Source: Primulina eburnea
Taxonomy: Eukaryota > Streptophyta > Magnoliopsida > Lamiales > Gesneriaceae
Reading direction: 5' to 3'
DNA: 64,000 nt
Assembly (NCBI RefSeq): GCF_022965805.1
Contig: NC_133108.1
Span: 20,489,545-20,553,544 of the forward strand
The notes under the pieces were generated by a model. It searched no databases, had not been told where the DNA came from, and saw only the letters and a list, made by a program, of their open reading frames with translations. The position numbers and the translations under genes are program-made. Of the stretch, positions 1 to 11,222 are shown one piece after another (within the stretch, counting starts at the first letter, position 1; each line of letters opens with the position of its first letter).

Positions 1-331
1 GTTTTGAAAGGTGATACTATGAGCTATATTTTGCAAATTATTTATTTTTAGGGTTGGTAAAACGTTTGACGATTTTATGTTTTGAATATTACCATGGATT
101 TTTAAATATTAGTTGTTTGCTTTATTTTAAAAATGGTGCAAAAATATTTTATGTATTTGTATGAATGTTCGGCCGATGCAATAGTTAGGTTTTCTTTTTT
201 AAATTTTTTTTTATACTTTTTAAGCAAAACGAATAGCCGACCTTTCAGAATCTGCTAATGATTTCCTTTATAAATTCAAGAAAGTGAGAAGTAGATGCTG
301 AGTGTTCCTTTCTGATTTAGAGTATGTGAAA
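1..331. other. No recognisable gene
   Basis: AT-rich sequence directly upstream of a gag remnant. It may be more of the same decayed element, but nothing in it can be identified. Confidence 0.4.
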
Positions 332-1757
332 ATGGCACGACGAGGGCTTGATTTTGAACTTAGAAAGAAGTTCCAAGGGATGAAATTCCGTGATTTTTAT
401 GAGCTTGATGCCAAAGTATCAGAATATTAAGAATTATTTGGGGGGAAGAGTCATAAAAGAAAATCTACAGTAGGCTCTTACTTCCAAGAAGTTGAGAAAG
501 TCACGTTGGCCGAGGTGGCAAATTCCGGATCACGCACCGTCTCTTTCTTGAAATGCAGGAGCGAATAACTTTCCAAGAAAAACATTCCTCCAGTGCAAAC
601 ACCATGAACTTTCGATGCGTCAAAGAGTGAAGAAATCTTTGATCACTTGGTACAAGAAAAGTTTATAACGTTTCTCCAGATCATAAGCTACCCACCAGGG
701 AAGAGATGAAAGGAAAAGGTTCCTGAAAGTATAACAATTGCTTCAACCATAATATTAATGCTTGTTGGGCTTTCAAAAATGTCTTGCAGGAAAGAATCAA
801 CAAGGGAGTCCTGAAATTTCTCGAGAAAAAAAGAAACAATGACAGTGGACGAAGATCTTTTTCCCCCGGTAGCCAATGTGAATGTGAGCAGTACTGACTT
901 GCGTTTCTTCATCAATGAGAGGAGAAGGAGTGGAGGTGAGGACAGGTGCACTAGGCCGAGATTTACTTTAAAGAAGTGTTGGGTGCCTCAGAAAATGATA
1001 TTTGAGGTTAAGGAGAAGAAAACAGAAAGTTTTCATGAAAAGGACCGCTATTACAGTGGGATTGGTGTGCTTTATAGTGGGAGGAATATGAGATATGATA
1101 GGGAATCTACGGCCAAAAGGCCAGAGAACCAGTACCTCGGAAGGAGCTCGTTTCTTGGGTTGGCAAATGGCGAGAGAAGAAGTGACCCAATGTTATGTTT
1201 GAAAATAATACCGAGGCCAGCACCTCTAAGCACTAATAAAAAAATATAAAAGAAAACCTCGTTTTGTTGTTCCTCCCAGAGCAACCCTCGACGGCGTATG
1301 GAAGCAAGTAGAACATCCAAAGTTCCCAAAACATCTTTCTCGAACTCAAAAACGATGTTTGTTGAGAGAAAAAGCTGCTGAGCGCAGGTAAAAGATTGAT
1401 GAGTCATTCAAAGAGAGGAAAAAATTTGGAAGGAAGGCTACTGAAGATAATGAGGAAGAAGGTGACGACTTGTTATCAGAGGAAGACAAAGAACTAGTCA
1501 GGAAGGATACTTTTATGGTGGGACAGATTCTCGTTTCACTCGAGTGTACCACTGGCTCGTTAATGTTGCCAGAGGAGTTTAAATGCAAAAAGATGTTTGA
1601 ATCTGATGCATCCACTGGAAACCAAAGTGTTACGAAATCCATTCAATCCAAATTTTTGAATGATGCCCACTTACTTAAAGACTCGTTGGTACTACAACTT
1701 TACTCAGGTCGGGCAGTGTTGATGAAGCGACCTACCAATGAGATGACTAAAAAATAA
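332..1757 (+). pseudogene. Decayed Ty3/gypsy gag remnant
   Basis: Translating in pieces across several frames gives the order of a plant Ty3/gypsy Gag. From the ATG at 332 there is a segment reading RKKFQGMKFRDFYEL, broken by a stop near 428-430. Near 620-700 comes a stretch reading SEEIFDHLVQEKFITF. A relic of a zinc knuckle (CFNHNINACW-like) lies near 740-770. An open stretch from 839 to 1249 contains MTVDEDLFPPVANVNV and STDLRFFINE, which I recognise from plant gypsy Gag proteins just after the knuckle. A further open stretch at 1470-1757 leads into the protease. Stops and frameshifts are frequent, so it cannot encode a full Gag. No LTRs were found around it. The family call rests on remembered motif patterns. 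Confidence 0.6.
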
Positions 1758-2598
1758 AACCACTCTATATTATAGCACATGTTAATGGAAAGTCTTCATC
1801 TAGGGTACTTATAGATAATGGGTCTGCTGTGAATATTTTACCATACATAATCCTTCAGAAGTTGGGGAAGAATGTGGAAGAGTTGATTCTTACCGAAGCC
1901 TCTCTGGCGGCTTTTACTAGGGAATCTACAAAAACTTTGCGAGTGTTGCTAGCAAATTTTAGTGTAGGGTATCGATCCTCGATGTAAGTTTTGTTTGTGG
2001 TCAATTCCAGTGCTAGCTTCCGTGTTCTGTTAGGGAGTGATTGGATTCACTCCAATCATTGTGTACCATCATCCATGCACCGGTTACTGTTAATGTGGTA
2101 AGGGGATGAAGTGGAAATGGGACAGGCTGATCCATAGCCGTATCAATTTAATTCCAATGCCGTGGAAGCTAGATATTATGATTGAGCTTTTGGTTCAATT
2201 AAGTTTCGTGACTACAAGGTGCATGGACAACCAGGAGCAGTGTACATGGACACTCAAAATGTTAAAGAAGCAGTTGAGAAAGTTCTCAAACCTACTGCCA
2301 TGGTCTCTCCTAGACCTATGGTCCGACCTATTATCGAGGACGTCGATGACTAAGTTCACTAAAGAAGATATGGAAGTTGCTGCAACTTCCAAGTGTAAAG
2401 CCAAAATGCAACAACTGGTGAACGAAGTGCAGCCTCAGGAGTTGTGGGATTTCGATGGAGCTGAAGTAATATTTGAGGAGGATTGTGGAGGTAGCGACGA
2501 AGAAGAGTTACAAATGGAAGATTTAATCTTAGCTCTGGCTGTCGCTCAGATGAAAGATCGACAGCTGGAGACAAGTGGTTCATAAAGATTAAATACAT
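1758..2598 (+). pseudogene. Decayed retropepsin-like aspartic protease remnant
   Basis: One frame from about 1770 reads VNGKSSSRVLIDNGSAVNILP. D-N-G-S is the expected aspartic protease active-site position (usually D-S/N/T-G), and NILP is the normal plant gypsy follow-on. A later segment reads RVLLGSDWIHSN and VPSSMHRLL, matching the second conserved LLG block near 2020-2090. The frame is broken by a TAA near 1986 and again after 2100. An open stretch at 2106-2585 continues in another frame and ends at 2583-2585. No reverse transcriptase, RNase H or integrase follows, so the element is truncated here. Confidence 0.6.
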
Positions 2599-4441
2599 GA
2601 GAAGTGTTGTACAAAGTAGGTTAGATAACCACTTTGGTTAAATTTGTCATATTGACTCACAAGAAGTTTCTGTAAATATGTGAGGCATAGGTTTTTAAGC
2701 TATTCTTTGTTGAAGTTGTTTGTAAATAATGAAAGAGAATTTGTGAATAAATAAAAAATATTTCTCATGGAATCCGATGTAGTTGATGTATTTTGAGAGG
2801 AATATTTGTTGTATTGGTTGGCTAAATTGAAGGAAAAGTGAAGTTTATTTATTGCTTATCTTGAAACCTTGGGGAGTATTGTTTGAAAATTGTTGTTTAA
2901 CTGTTGATTTGTAACATGCAGTGTTAACCCGCTATGTTTTCATCAATGTTGAAGAAAACAAGCTTTTTGTCGTTTGTTTAGTTTTTAGAAAATTTTGACA
3001 GAGTTTCCCTTGTAAATGCAAAATACAAAAAATACAAATACATGTAAATAAAGCTTGGTGATTTTCTTTTGGATTGGCCAGCAGCACTACCATGAAGATT
3101 TTTCATATCCATTTATATTTAAGGTACTTTCTTCCTTTGGGCTTTGAGATTCTCAAATAATTGATTTCTCCAACCATGTTTCCTGAAAAATAAATGAGAA
3201 CCACATGAGAAATAATGGAGTTTTGATCAACAAAACTATGCTTTATGTGTGCTATATGTTGTCACTAATGTGGCACTTGCCACTTCTTTGTGATGGAATG
3301 GATCTTGCCATTTTTGAGTTTATGGCTTGCCAAAATTCCAGAAAATGGGGTCTCATCCTCAGTGAATTTTGTGGAGCATCACAATTCCTTGGATGATGCA
3401 ATTCTTGTAAGCACATGGAAGATTACATAAGTTGCACAAGCTATAGACCATGCTCTGAATATGCAAACCAAGAGAGTCACACTGTTGAGGTGAAAACAAT
3501 GGGTGTTGCAATGTGTTACACATCAAAAACTTATTCAGACATATCACAAACACCTTTAGTGCAACATGAAATGTGATATATTCTACAATGTTTTTGAGAT
3601 TAGGGATTGGAAAAATGGTGAAATATAGCTACCTTGAGAAGGTGTGGCTTGATGTAAAGGAGATTGATGATAGAAATTTTCAGAAACTTGGATGGCATGA
3701 CAAACTCGATGTAATCGGCGGTTTTTTCGGGAAGATCGGTGGGCTCCGATAGAGATTTGGGGGAAGGAAATGAGAAGAAAGAGATAAAGATGGGGTTCAG
3801 GGAATGCACACTTGGATTTAACCTGTTGGAGGAAGAACATGTGTTTCAGCTGTCGATTATTCTTCAAGTCCGTAGAACTATTCCTTGCAACCATATGATT
3901 CTACATTGAGCTCTGAATAGCTAGAAGAACGAATAAATCAAATAAATAGCCAACTTGGCCCACTGGACTGATGGTAAAATTAGCCAAATAGCCAAAAACG
4001 CCAAATTGGCCATTGGCCCAAATTGGCTAGGGGGCAGTTGTTTAGCCCAAATCGTTTTAAGTCCAATTAAAATAAAAGCCCACCATACATGATGTCCCAA
4101 ATGGTGCTAAGTTTAGGATTGATATAGTTGGTCCAATAAAAAGCATGATGGAGCAGTTGATCCACGATGCATCATGGGTGATCGTTGAATATGGAGGGAA
4201 CTTCTCAATGGAGTTGAACAAAAACAGGAAGGAAGAATCAGAAAATGGAACATCGACAAATCAACACAAAAAAACTACAGCAAGAACTCTGCATAATTCC
4301 TTGTCAATTTTATGTCTGTTTATGTCAATTTCTAGTTCCAGTAGCAAAATCTTCTAAATACTCCATAGGTTCATCAATCTTCTTTGTAAAAATATTGGTC
4401 AAGTTCATATCAACATAATGATATTTGATGTTGTTAATCGA
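2599..4441. other. Unassigned AT-rich stretch
   Basis: About 1.8 kb with only short ORFs on both strands (for example 3205-3396 plus and 3583-3894 minus). None shows a domain, a splice-consistent exon chain or biased composition. It lies between the gag-protease remnant and the Copia-type LTR. It could be decayed transposon or intergenic host DNA. I see no tRNA, long tandem repeat or terminal inverted repeat. Confidence 0.4.
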
Positions 4442-5313
4442 TGTTAGAGTAGATGTCCGTCGAGCCAAGTGTTGGCCGAGGGTTCATGTTAAAACTCTAT
4501 GTATAAATAATCATTATTTTAATAGTATTTAAAATTATTTTTTTGGCACATCTTTATCTGTATACACATGCTAGTTGCATAGATAAAGTCCTTGAATATA
4601 CAAATAGTATAAAGAATATGAGATGCTCATATGATAAATATCATGAAACTCATATTTGCAAACTGTATATTCTAAACAGTTCCTAGTCGATTCAGCCGCC
4701 GCAAAGAAGGATATAGGCCTCTCGTGTTTGAGACTAGTATATGCGATATGAGTACCATGTTTCATTGGTAGGGGACATTGTGATGTCCGAGCATGCATAT
4801 AGGTGCTCCTGGTAGAGTGCACTGAAGAACCCTCCATATAGGACTTTCCAAGTGGTTCTTACTTATCGAGTGGAAACGTCCTAGTTTATGGTTGTACACC
4901 ATTAGTCCTTATGACCTGAACATCATTGAGACTCTATGTGCTAGCATTGCAGTTTGACTTGTTTACCGACTCTCATGGTGTCATCATGTGGCAAGGTTGG
5001 GTGTTTGTCGAAACATATAGGAGTCGATGCATTGTAGTCGGGGATTTACCACTTACCTTCGGATAGGGATATCCTATGTGATCTCATGTATATGTAGTAT
5101 GAAATCTCTGATCAGAGTATGGTGGTAACTATGAAAGGGGTTTCATAGATTACACCATCGATGCAACTACGACATGACACACAGTATTGATTCTTTGACA
5201 GCTCTCGATACCAATAGTTGTCGAATCGGTCGGGATATATGAGTTGAAGGGACCGTACTGTACGCTAACCATATATGAATGATTCTTGCAGGCACTATCA
5301 TTTGATGCCTAGG
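4442..5313 (+). mobile_element. Copia-type (Angela-like) LTR, left part
   Basis: This begins TGTTAGAGTAGATGTCCGTC and contains long stretches that I recognise from abundant plant Copia (Angela-like) LTRs, for example GCATATGAGTACCATG-like and AGTGGAAACGTCCTAG text. It ends at GATGCCTAG, where element A is inserted. The sequence resumes at 15046 as GGAATCATG, and the joined text is the normal LTR sequence. The two parts total about 2.1 kb. The flank on the left is ATCGA and on the right ATGGA, a possible one-mismatch TSD, so this looks like a solo LTR. The lineage name is from memory; that it is an LTR is better supported. Confidence 0.7.
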
Positions 5314-6182
5314 TGATGCGATCGTGGTAGCCGTGCACGGGCGTGTGAGCAAAGAAGATGGATTCACGTGCGAAGAGCAAAGTGGTGGAGGGCTCGTGAT
5401 GCATGGGAATGTGCTTGGAAGCCAAAAGAATATCATTCAAGCATGTGAGGAAAAGGCCGAGTCTGGACGGACCCGCACACGGACCTGCATACGAGGTCCG
5501 TGTCCTTTACAACCTGAGATGAGCTTTTCCAGTGCCTGCACGGACCTGAAGACGGACCCAGGCACGGGGTCCGTGCCCTATGTATTTGGCGAAGACAGTG
5601 CCTACACGGACCCGTACACGGAGGTGAGCACGGGGTCCGTGTCCCTTGATCCCGACTGAAGATGAGTTACAGTATGTACACGGACCCAGACAAGGAGGTC
5701 TGCATGGGGTCCGTGCCTAGTGTTTCTGCGCGTCAAAATTACCTTTTTCAGAGTTTTATTTTGTTAGGAAACTAGATTTTATGATATCTTTTGATATATA
5801 GACTATGTTGAACGAATTTTGGAACACAATACACATATTATTTTGAGTTTATCAAACTTGTGAGAATTTTCTCTCAACTTTTCAAAGCTTTTAGCTTTGT
5901 CAAATCAAATCAAACTTATCAAAGTTTTTAACTTTGTGGCGTTTGTCGATCGTTGCTTGTGCGGATTGTCGTAGGCAAAGTTCTTCGAAGGTTCGTATAG
6001 TTTTCGATTGTTTATCCTCGTGTTTATTTGTTGCTAAACTCTTGCTAGTTTAGAGGTGAATATCACACAATACTTGAATCAAAAGATCGAGAAAACACAC
6101 GGATCTTAATATCGTAATTGAATAGAGGGTGCGATTTATTTTTAATCGTGTTTGCTATTTATTCGTATCAAGATTCACGTCA
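5314..6182 (+). repeat. Element A LTR1
   Basis: An 869-bp LTR starting TGATGCGATCGTGG and ending ATTCACGTCA. It contains a four-unit GC-rich palindrome array (5464-5718) and a possible TATA (GATATATAG, about 5787-5795). It differs from LTR2 and LTR3 at sites where those two agree, for example ACAAGG versus ACACGG near 5692 and GCGTC versus GCGAC near 5730. Confidence 0.95.
5464..5718 (+). repeat. Family-A palindrome array in LTR1
   Basis: Four imperfect units start near 5464, 5534, 5600 and 5674, a period of about 66-74 bp. Each has CACGGACC-type text followed 20-25 bases later by its complement GGTCCGTG, so each can form a hairpin. The units are far more GC-rich than the surrounding LTR. 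The same array recurs in LTR2 and LTR3. Confidence 0.85.
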
Positions 6183-6184
6183 TT

Positions 6185-6197
6185 TGGTATCAGAGCC
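6185..6197 (+). promoter_or_regulatory. Primer binding site, tRNA-Met type (element A, copy 1)
   Basis: TGGTATCAGAGCC lies 2 bases after the LTR. It is the usual plant primer site complementary to the 3' end of initiator tRNA-Met. Confidence 0.9.
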
Positions 6198-6795
6198 CAG
6201 GTTTATTGAATTCAAGTAATTATCTTGTTTCTAAATTGCAGATCTGTATTATTTCTTCGTTTATTTTCAGATCTGTTTTGTTCTATCGTTCTTCGTAAAT
6301 TTTTTCGTGAATCTGTGATTCTCGAAATTTGTTGGTGACTTTTTTTTTTGGGATTTTCGAGTAGTACTCAAGCCAAAAAAAAAAAAAAAAAAAGAGTACA
6401 AAAATTCCGAAAATTCACCATTATTTCTTTTTGATATATTGTTCTATTCCCTTTAGAGAGTCATATTTAATTGTCTCTCACAGTCAAAAAAAAAAAAAAA
6501 AATTCATATTCGAATTTCTTGTCTACACAGTCCAAGTGAGTCGGTCGCATTTGTTCACAAGTTTGAACCTTGATTGTTTGATATCCGAAATACAAAGCTT
6601 GAGCACACTTTTGAGAGTACTATCAAATTTGAGTGGAAACATTTGAGTGTGAGTGTTATTTCTTTGGAGTGACTAGTGAGTATTTGTTGTGAGCAAAAAA
6701 ATAAGAGAGGAGAGACGAGTGACCGGTGAGCTTTTGGGTGAGGAGTTATTTGTTTTCTACTAACTTTTTCTTGCAGGTACAATTCTAAGAATTAG
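6198..6795 (+). other. Element A untranslated leader with poly-T and poly-A tracts
   Basis: About 600 bases between primer site and gag ATG. A T-run near 6341-6350 and an A-run of about 20 near 6375-6394 flank GAGTAGTACTC and could pair. A second A-run lies near 6485-6501. Run lengths differ between the two copies. Such leaders normally hold packaging and dimerisation signals, but none can be named from sequence alone. Confidence 0.6.
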
Positions 6796-8560
6796 ATGGA
6801 GAAGGAGGTAGGAGATAATTCGAACCCGGGGTCATCTAAGTTTCCACTGGAGGCGTTGTTTGGGGATTTTAGTAGGATGATGACGACCCAAATGGAGTCG
6901 TTGCATGAGAGGTTGGGTAAACTTGAGGTTAGTGTTAGTGGGGGTAAATCTAAGCCTAGGGATTTGGGTAGAGATGACGAGGAGTATGATCTAGGAGGAG
7001 GCGATGAGAGTCAAAATGAGAATTGGGGTAGGAATGGAAGAGATAGAGGATTTGGTAGAGGAAGAAGGGTGGCCATGCGGGGTAGGTATGAGGAGACTAG
7101 GGAAGATGGTCACATGGGTAGTATTAAGATGAAAATCCCTTCATTCCATGGGAAGTCTGATCCGGAGGCGTACTTAGAATGGGAAAAGAGGGTAGAGTTC
7201 GTTTTTGAATGTCACCACTACTCCGAACAAAAGAAGGTGAGGTTGGCAGTGGTTGAATTCTTAGATTATGCTCTCATTTGGTGGGATCAATTAGTGACCA
7301 CATCAATTAGTGACCACTAGGAGGAGGTGTAATGAGAGGCCTATTGAGTCTTGGGATGAGATGAAGAGCGTGATGAGAAAAAGGTTTGTGCCTAATCACT
7401 ATTATAGGGAGATGTTTAAGAGGCTTCAAACCTTGAGGCACGGGTCAAGGAGTGTTGAGGACTACTATAAGGAGATGGAGGTAGTCATGATTAGGGCCAA
7501 TATTGAGGAAGATAATGAAGCAACCATGGCTCGTTTTCTTTGTGGCTTAAACAGGAAAATCCAAGATCAAGTTGAGCTTCGGCACTACTTGGATCTAGAC
7601 GAGATGGTGCAAATGGCCATAAAGGTGGAACAACAACTAAAAAGGCGTGGAGTTGGCCGCACCAATCAAGCCGGGGGGTCATCATCTTCTTGGCAATCCA
7701 ATGTTGTGAAGCGTGAGGAGAATAAAGTGGAGTCCAAGCCAAGATTTGACACTAAGCAAGAGGCGCCTAAGCAAGGAGTCCAAGGTAAATATGAAACTCC
7801 TTCTAATCGTTCTAGGGATACTAAATGCTTTAGATGTCAAGGGTTGGGTCATATTGCTAGTGAATGTCCTAATAAGAGAGTGATGGTTTTGAATGCTTGT
7901 GGTGAGTATGAGTCCCAAAGCGAGGGTAGTGATGATGATATGCCTGGATTGGAGGATCCCGATGAGGGATATGAGGCGGTTGTAGGAGAATCGTTGGTGA
8001 CTAGGCGTATCATGATTGGCCAAGTCGAGGAGGAGGAGACCAATCAAAGGGGGAACTTGTTCCATACTAGGTGCTTTGTGAACGAAAAGGTTTGCAACGT
8101 TATTATAGATGGGGGAAGTTGCACCAACGTAGCTAGTTGTGAGATGGTGGAGAAGTTGATTTTGCCTACTTTAAAGCACCCTCAACCATATAGACTTCAA
8201 TGGTTGAATGATTGTGCGGAAGTGAAAGTAAATAGGCAAGTACTAGTGTCCTTTTCTATCGGGAAGTATGCGGATGAGGTTTTGTGTGACGTGGTGCCTA
8301 TGCATGCTTGTCATATCTTATTGGGTAGGCCTTGGCAATTTGATAGGAAGGTAACACATGATGGTTTCAAGAATAGGTACTCATTTGTCCTAAACAAAGA
8401 ACCAATTATATTACTACCTTTGTCACCAAAACAAATACTTGAAGATCAATTGAAAAAGAAAAAAAAAGATGAGGCCGAAAAAAAGAGTGTCCAAAAGAGT
8501 GAGATGGCCTTCGAAAAAGAAAAAGACAATTATATGGTCGAAAGAAAGAGTGAACAATAG
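6796..8560 (+). pseudogene. Gag-protease of element A, copy 1 (frameshifted)
   Basis: The Gag ORF starts at the ATG at 6796, just after the leader. It has an acidic and Gly/Arg-rich N-terminus, then a retrotransposon Gag core beginning with SFHGKSDPEAYLEWEKRVEF. At 7286-7317 a 16-bp direct duplication shifts the frame and gives a stop at 7318-7320. The Gag core resumes in another frame, open from 7310, with RFVPNHYYREMFKRLQTL. A CCHC zinc knuckle (CFRCQGLGHIASEC) lies near 7827-7868. An aspartic protease follows with VIIDGGSCTNVAS near 8099-8137 and HILLGRPWQFDR near 8309-8344. A lysine-rich tail ends at the TAG at 8558-8560. The same duplication and stop occur in copy 2, so they predate the tandem duplication. 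Confidence 0.9.
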
Positions 8561-8566
8561 AGTGAG

Positions 8567-10090
8567 ATGACCATAGACAAGAAAAAAGAGAGAGAAAAAG
8601 AGGCCAAAGAGAAAGAAAAGAAAAATAATTTGATGGCCCAAAGGAGTGAAAAGAATGAGATTGAGAGTTGTTTATTAGTGCATAAACCATTACATGTACC
8701 TTTGTACAAAGTGGTTTACTCATATTGTGATGAAATCGTCGGTTCAATCCCGACCATTGTTACTTCTTCTTTGCAGGATTACGGTAATGCCATGATGGGG
8801 AGGCTAGCAAGTGTTGTTGGTGTGAGGATACAATGGGATGAACCATATGGATCCAAGAGCCATAGCGATGAGGTAAGGTTAGTTGTCAACACAACACCTA
8901 TGAGGTATGATTTTCTTCCTTACCTTAATTCATTGTTGTTTTGTTTTCAAGAACTATGGGGACAAGTTGGAAATGTGATTTTTAGAAGATGTGAATGTGA
9001 TTTAATCTTGTTGCCTAAGTGTCATAGAAGTGAGAATGAATATGCACTGCATGAATTAGATTCAAATGTTATTGATTTTGAGTGTTCAAAGATTGTCCAA
9101 TTGACACTTTATCTTGGCAATGACCTATGTGCATTAGAATTAAATTCATGTGGTGAGTTAAATGAATATAAGAATTTCTTTGTCCATGATGAATATAATT
9201 TTAAGGAGATTAAGTTGTTCATGTTATGCTTATTTTATGAGTTACCCGCTAGTGATGCATATTGTTATGATTTCATTATTGATAAGATGCATGACTTTCT
9301 ATATTGGTTACATATGAAGAGGTATGTCGAATGGTGTTGTGACGAGGGTCTTGCATGTATGAAGATAGCAACTAGGTTAGGGTTTTATGACATGCATGAC
9401 TTAATTCTTAGTCCTAGTAAGCAATATATTTACATTTGTGCCATACTTGCTTTGGTGCTGACTAGGTCTAAGAAGGGGAGGAACTTGATATTTGTGATAC
9501 TTAATCATATTTTATCATTTGGTGTCCTTTGTTGTTTGGTGTATATTGAGGTTGGTGATTTGATAGTGAAAGAAACCTTGGAGTTGGAGTTCAAAGCGTG
9601 GATGGAGCACGTGGGCGATAGCACCTACAAACTTGAGTTTGAAGGTAAGCATATTGGACATACAATTATTGTTGTTACTAACTTGCTCCGTTTCTGTGTA
9701 GGTAGTAAAGATTTGAGGACAAATCCTTTTCAAGAAGGGGAGGATGATGCGATCGTGGTAGCCGTGCACGGGTGTGTGAGCAAAGAAGATGGATTTACGT
9801 GCGTAGAGCAAAGTGGTGGAGGGCTCGTGATGCATGGGAATGTGCTTGGAAGCCAAAAGAATATCATTCAAGCATGTGAGGAAAAGGCCGAGTCTGGACG
9901 GACCCGCACACGGACCTGCATACGGGGTCCGTGTCCTTTACAACCTGAGATGAGCTTTTCCAGTGCCTGCACGGACCTGAAGACGGACCCAGGCACGGGG
10001 TCCGTGCCCTATGTATTTGGCGAAGACAGTGCCTACACGGACCCGTACACGGAGGTGAGCACGGGGTCCGTGTCCCTTGATCCCGACTGA
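8567..10090 (+). CDS. Element A ORF3, unidentified protein in place of RT-integrase (copy 1)
   Basis: This ORF is in the same frame as the protease ORF and separated from it only by the TAG at 8558-8560. Its start continues the Lys/Glu-rich linker. Then LLVHKPLHVPLYK and IVTSSLQDYGN resemble the linker that normally joins protease to reverse transcriptase in Ty3/gypsy polyproteins. After about residue 75 similarity stops. None of the RT (FxDD), RNase H or integrase motifs appear. About 900 bases of open, Cys- and Tyr-rich sequence follow that I do not recognise. The end, SKDLRTNPFQEGEDD, resembles the usual last residues before the PPT of gypsy elements. The frame then runs through the PPT and into LTR2, stopping at 10088-10090, so about 115 C-terminal residues are LTR-encoded. 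Whether it is translated is unknown. Confidence 0.55.
   Translation: MTIDKKKEREKEAKEKEKKNNLMAQRSEKNEIESCLLVHKPLHVPLYKVVYSYCDEIVGSIPTIVTSSLQDYGNAMMGRLASVVGVRIQWDEPYGSKSHSDEVRLVVNTTPMRYDFLPYLNSLLFCFQELWGQVGNVIFRRCECDLILLPKCHRSENEYALHELDSNVIDFECSKIVQLTLYLGNDLCALELNSCGELNEYKNFFVHDEYNFKEIKLFMLCLFYELPASDAYCYDFIIDKMHDFLYWLHMKRYVEWCCDEGLACMKIATRLGFYDMHDLILSPSKQYIYICAILALVLTRSKKGRNLIFVILNHILSFGVLCCLVYIEVGDLIVKETLELEFKAWMEHVGDSTYKLEFEGKHIGHTIIVVTNLLRFCVGSKDLRTNPFQEGEDDAIVVAVHGCVSKEDGFTCVEQSGGGLVMHGNVLGSQKNIIQACEEKAESGRTRTRTCIRGPCPLQPEMSFSSACTDLKTDPGTGSVPYVFGEDSAYTDPYTEVSTGSVSLDPD
9732..9744 (+). promoter_or_regulatory. Polypurine tract, element A copy 1
   Basis: AAGAAGGGGAGGA lies immediately before the TG of LTR2, the expected site of plus-strand priming. 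Confidence 0.85.
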
Positions 10091-10613
10091 AGATGAGTTA
10101 CAGTATGTACACGGACCCAGACACGGAGGTCTGCACGGGGTCCGTGCCTAGTGTTTCTGCGCGACAAAATTACCTTTTTTAGAGTTTTATTTTGTTAGGA
10201 AACTAGATTTTATGATATCTTTTGATATATAGACTATGTTGAACGAATTTTGGAACACAATACACATATTATTTTGAGTTTATCAAACTTGTGAGAATTT
10301 TCTCTCAACTTTTCAAAGCTTTTAACTTTGTCAAATCAAATCAAACTTATCAAAGTTTTTAACTTTGTGGCGTTTGTCGATCGTTGCTTGTGCGGATTGT
10401 CGTAGGCAAAGTTCTTCGAAGGTTCGTATAGTTTTCGATTGTTTATCCTCGTGTTTATTTGTTGCTAAACTCTTGCTAGTTTAGAGGTGAATATCACACA
10501 ATACTTGAATCAAAAGATCGGGAAAACACACGGATCTTAATATCGTAATTGAATAGAGGGTGCGATTTATTTTTAATCGTGTTTGCTATTTATTCGTATC
10601 AAGATTCACGTCA
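9745..10613 (+). repeat. Element A LTR2 (shared middle LTR)
   Basis: An 869-bp LTR serving as 3' LTR of unit 1 and 5' LTR of unit 2. A palindrome array lies at about 9895-10149. It matches LTR3 at positions where LTR1 differs. Confidence 0.95.
9895..10149 (+). repeat. Family-A palindrome array in LTR2
   Basis: Same four-unit CACGGACC/GGTCCGTG array as in LTR1. The fourth unit is a better palindrome here (ACACGGAGG, TGCACGGGG) than in LTR1. Confidence 0.85.
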
Positions 10614-10615
10614 TT

Positions 10616-10628
10616 TGGTATCAGAGCC
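10616..10628 (+). promoter_or_regulatory. Primer binding site, tRNA-Met type (element A, copy 2)
   Basis: TGGTATCAGAGCC two bases after LTR2, as in copy 1. Confidence 0.9.
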
Positions 10629-11222
10629 CAGGTTTATTGAATTCAAGTAATTATCTTGTTTCTAAATTGCAGATCTGTATTATTTCTTCGTTTATTTTCA
10701 GATCTGTTTTGTTCTATCGTTCTTCGTAAATTTTTTCGTGAATCTGTGATTCTCGAAATTTGTTGGTGACTTTTTTTTTGGGATTTTCGAGTAGTACTCA
10801 AGCCAAAAAAAAAAAAAAAAAAAGAGTACAAAAATTCCGAAAATTCACCATTATTTCTTTTTGATATATTGTTCTATTCCCTTTAGAGAGTCATATTTAA
10901 TTGTCTCTCACAGTCAAAAAAAAAAAAAATTCATATTCGAATTTCTTGTCTACACAGTCCAAGTGAGTCGGTCGCATTTGTTCACAAGTTTGAACCTTGA
11001 TTGTTTGATATCCGAAATACAAAGCTTGAGCACACTTTTGAGAGTACTATCAAATTTGAGTGGAAACATTTGAGTGTGAGTGTTATTTCTTTGGAGTGAC
11101 TAGTGAGTATTTGTTGTGAGCAAAAAAATAAGAGAGGAGAGACGAGTGACCGGTGAGCTTTTGGGTGAGGAGTTATTTGTTTTCTACTAACTTTTTCTTG
11201 CAGGTACAATTCTAAGAATTAG
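10629..11222 (+). other. Element A leader, copy 2
   Basis: Near-identical to the copy 1 leader but with shorter T and A runs (for example the A-run near 10916-10929), the usual pattern of replication slippage. Confidence 0.6.

Noticed and set aside
3583..3894. Minus-strand 103-aa ORF as a possible host exon
   Set aside because: No domain, no neighbouring exon or convincing splice chain. Too little to call a gene.
5324..5659. 111-aa ORF within A LTR1
   Set aside because: It is the LTR copy of the read-through end of ORF3, with no start context of its own (GTG).
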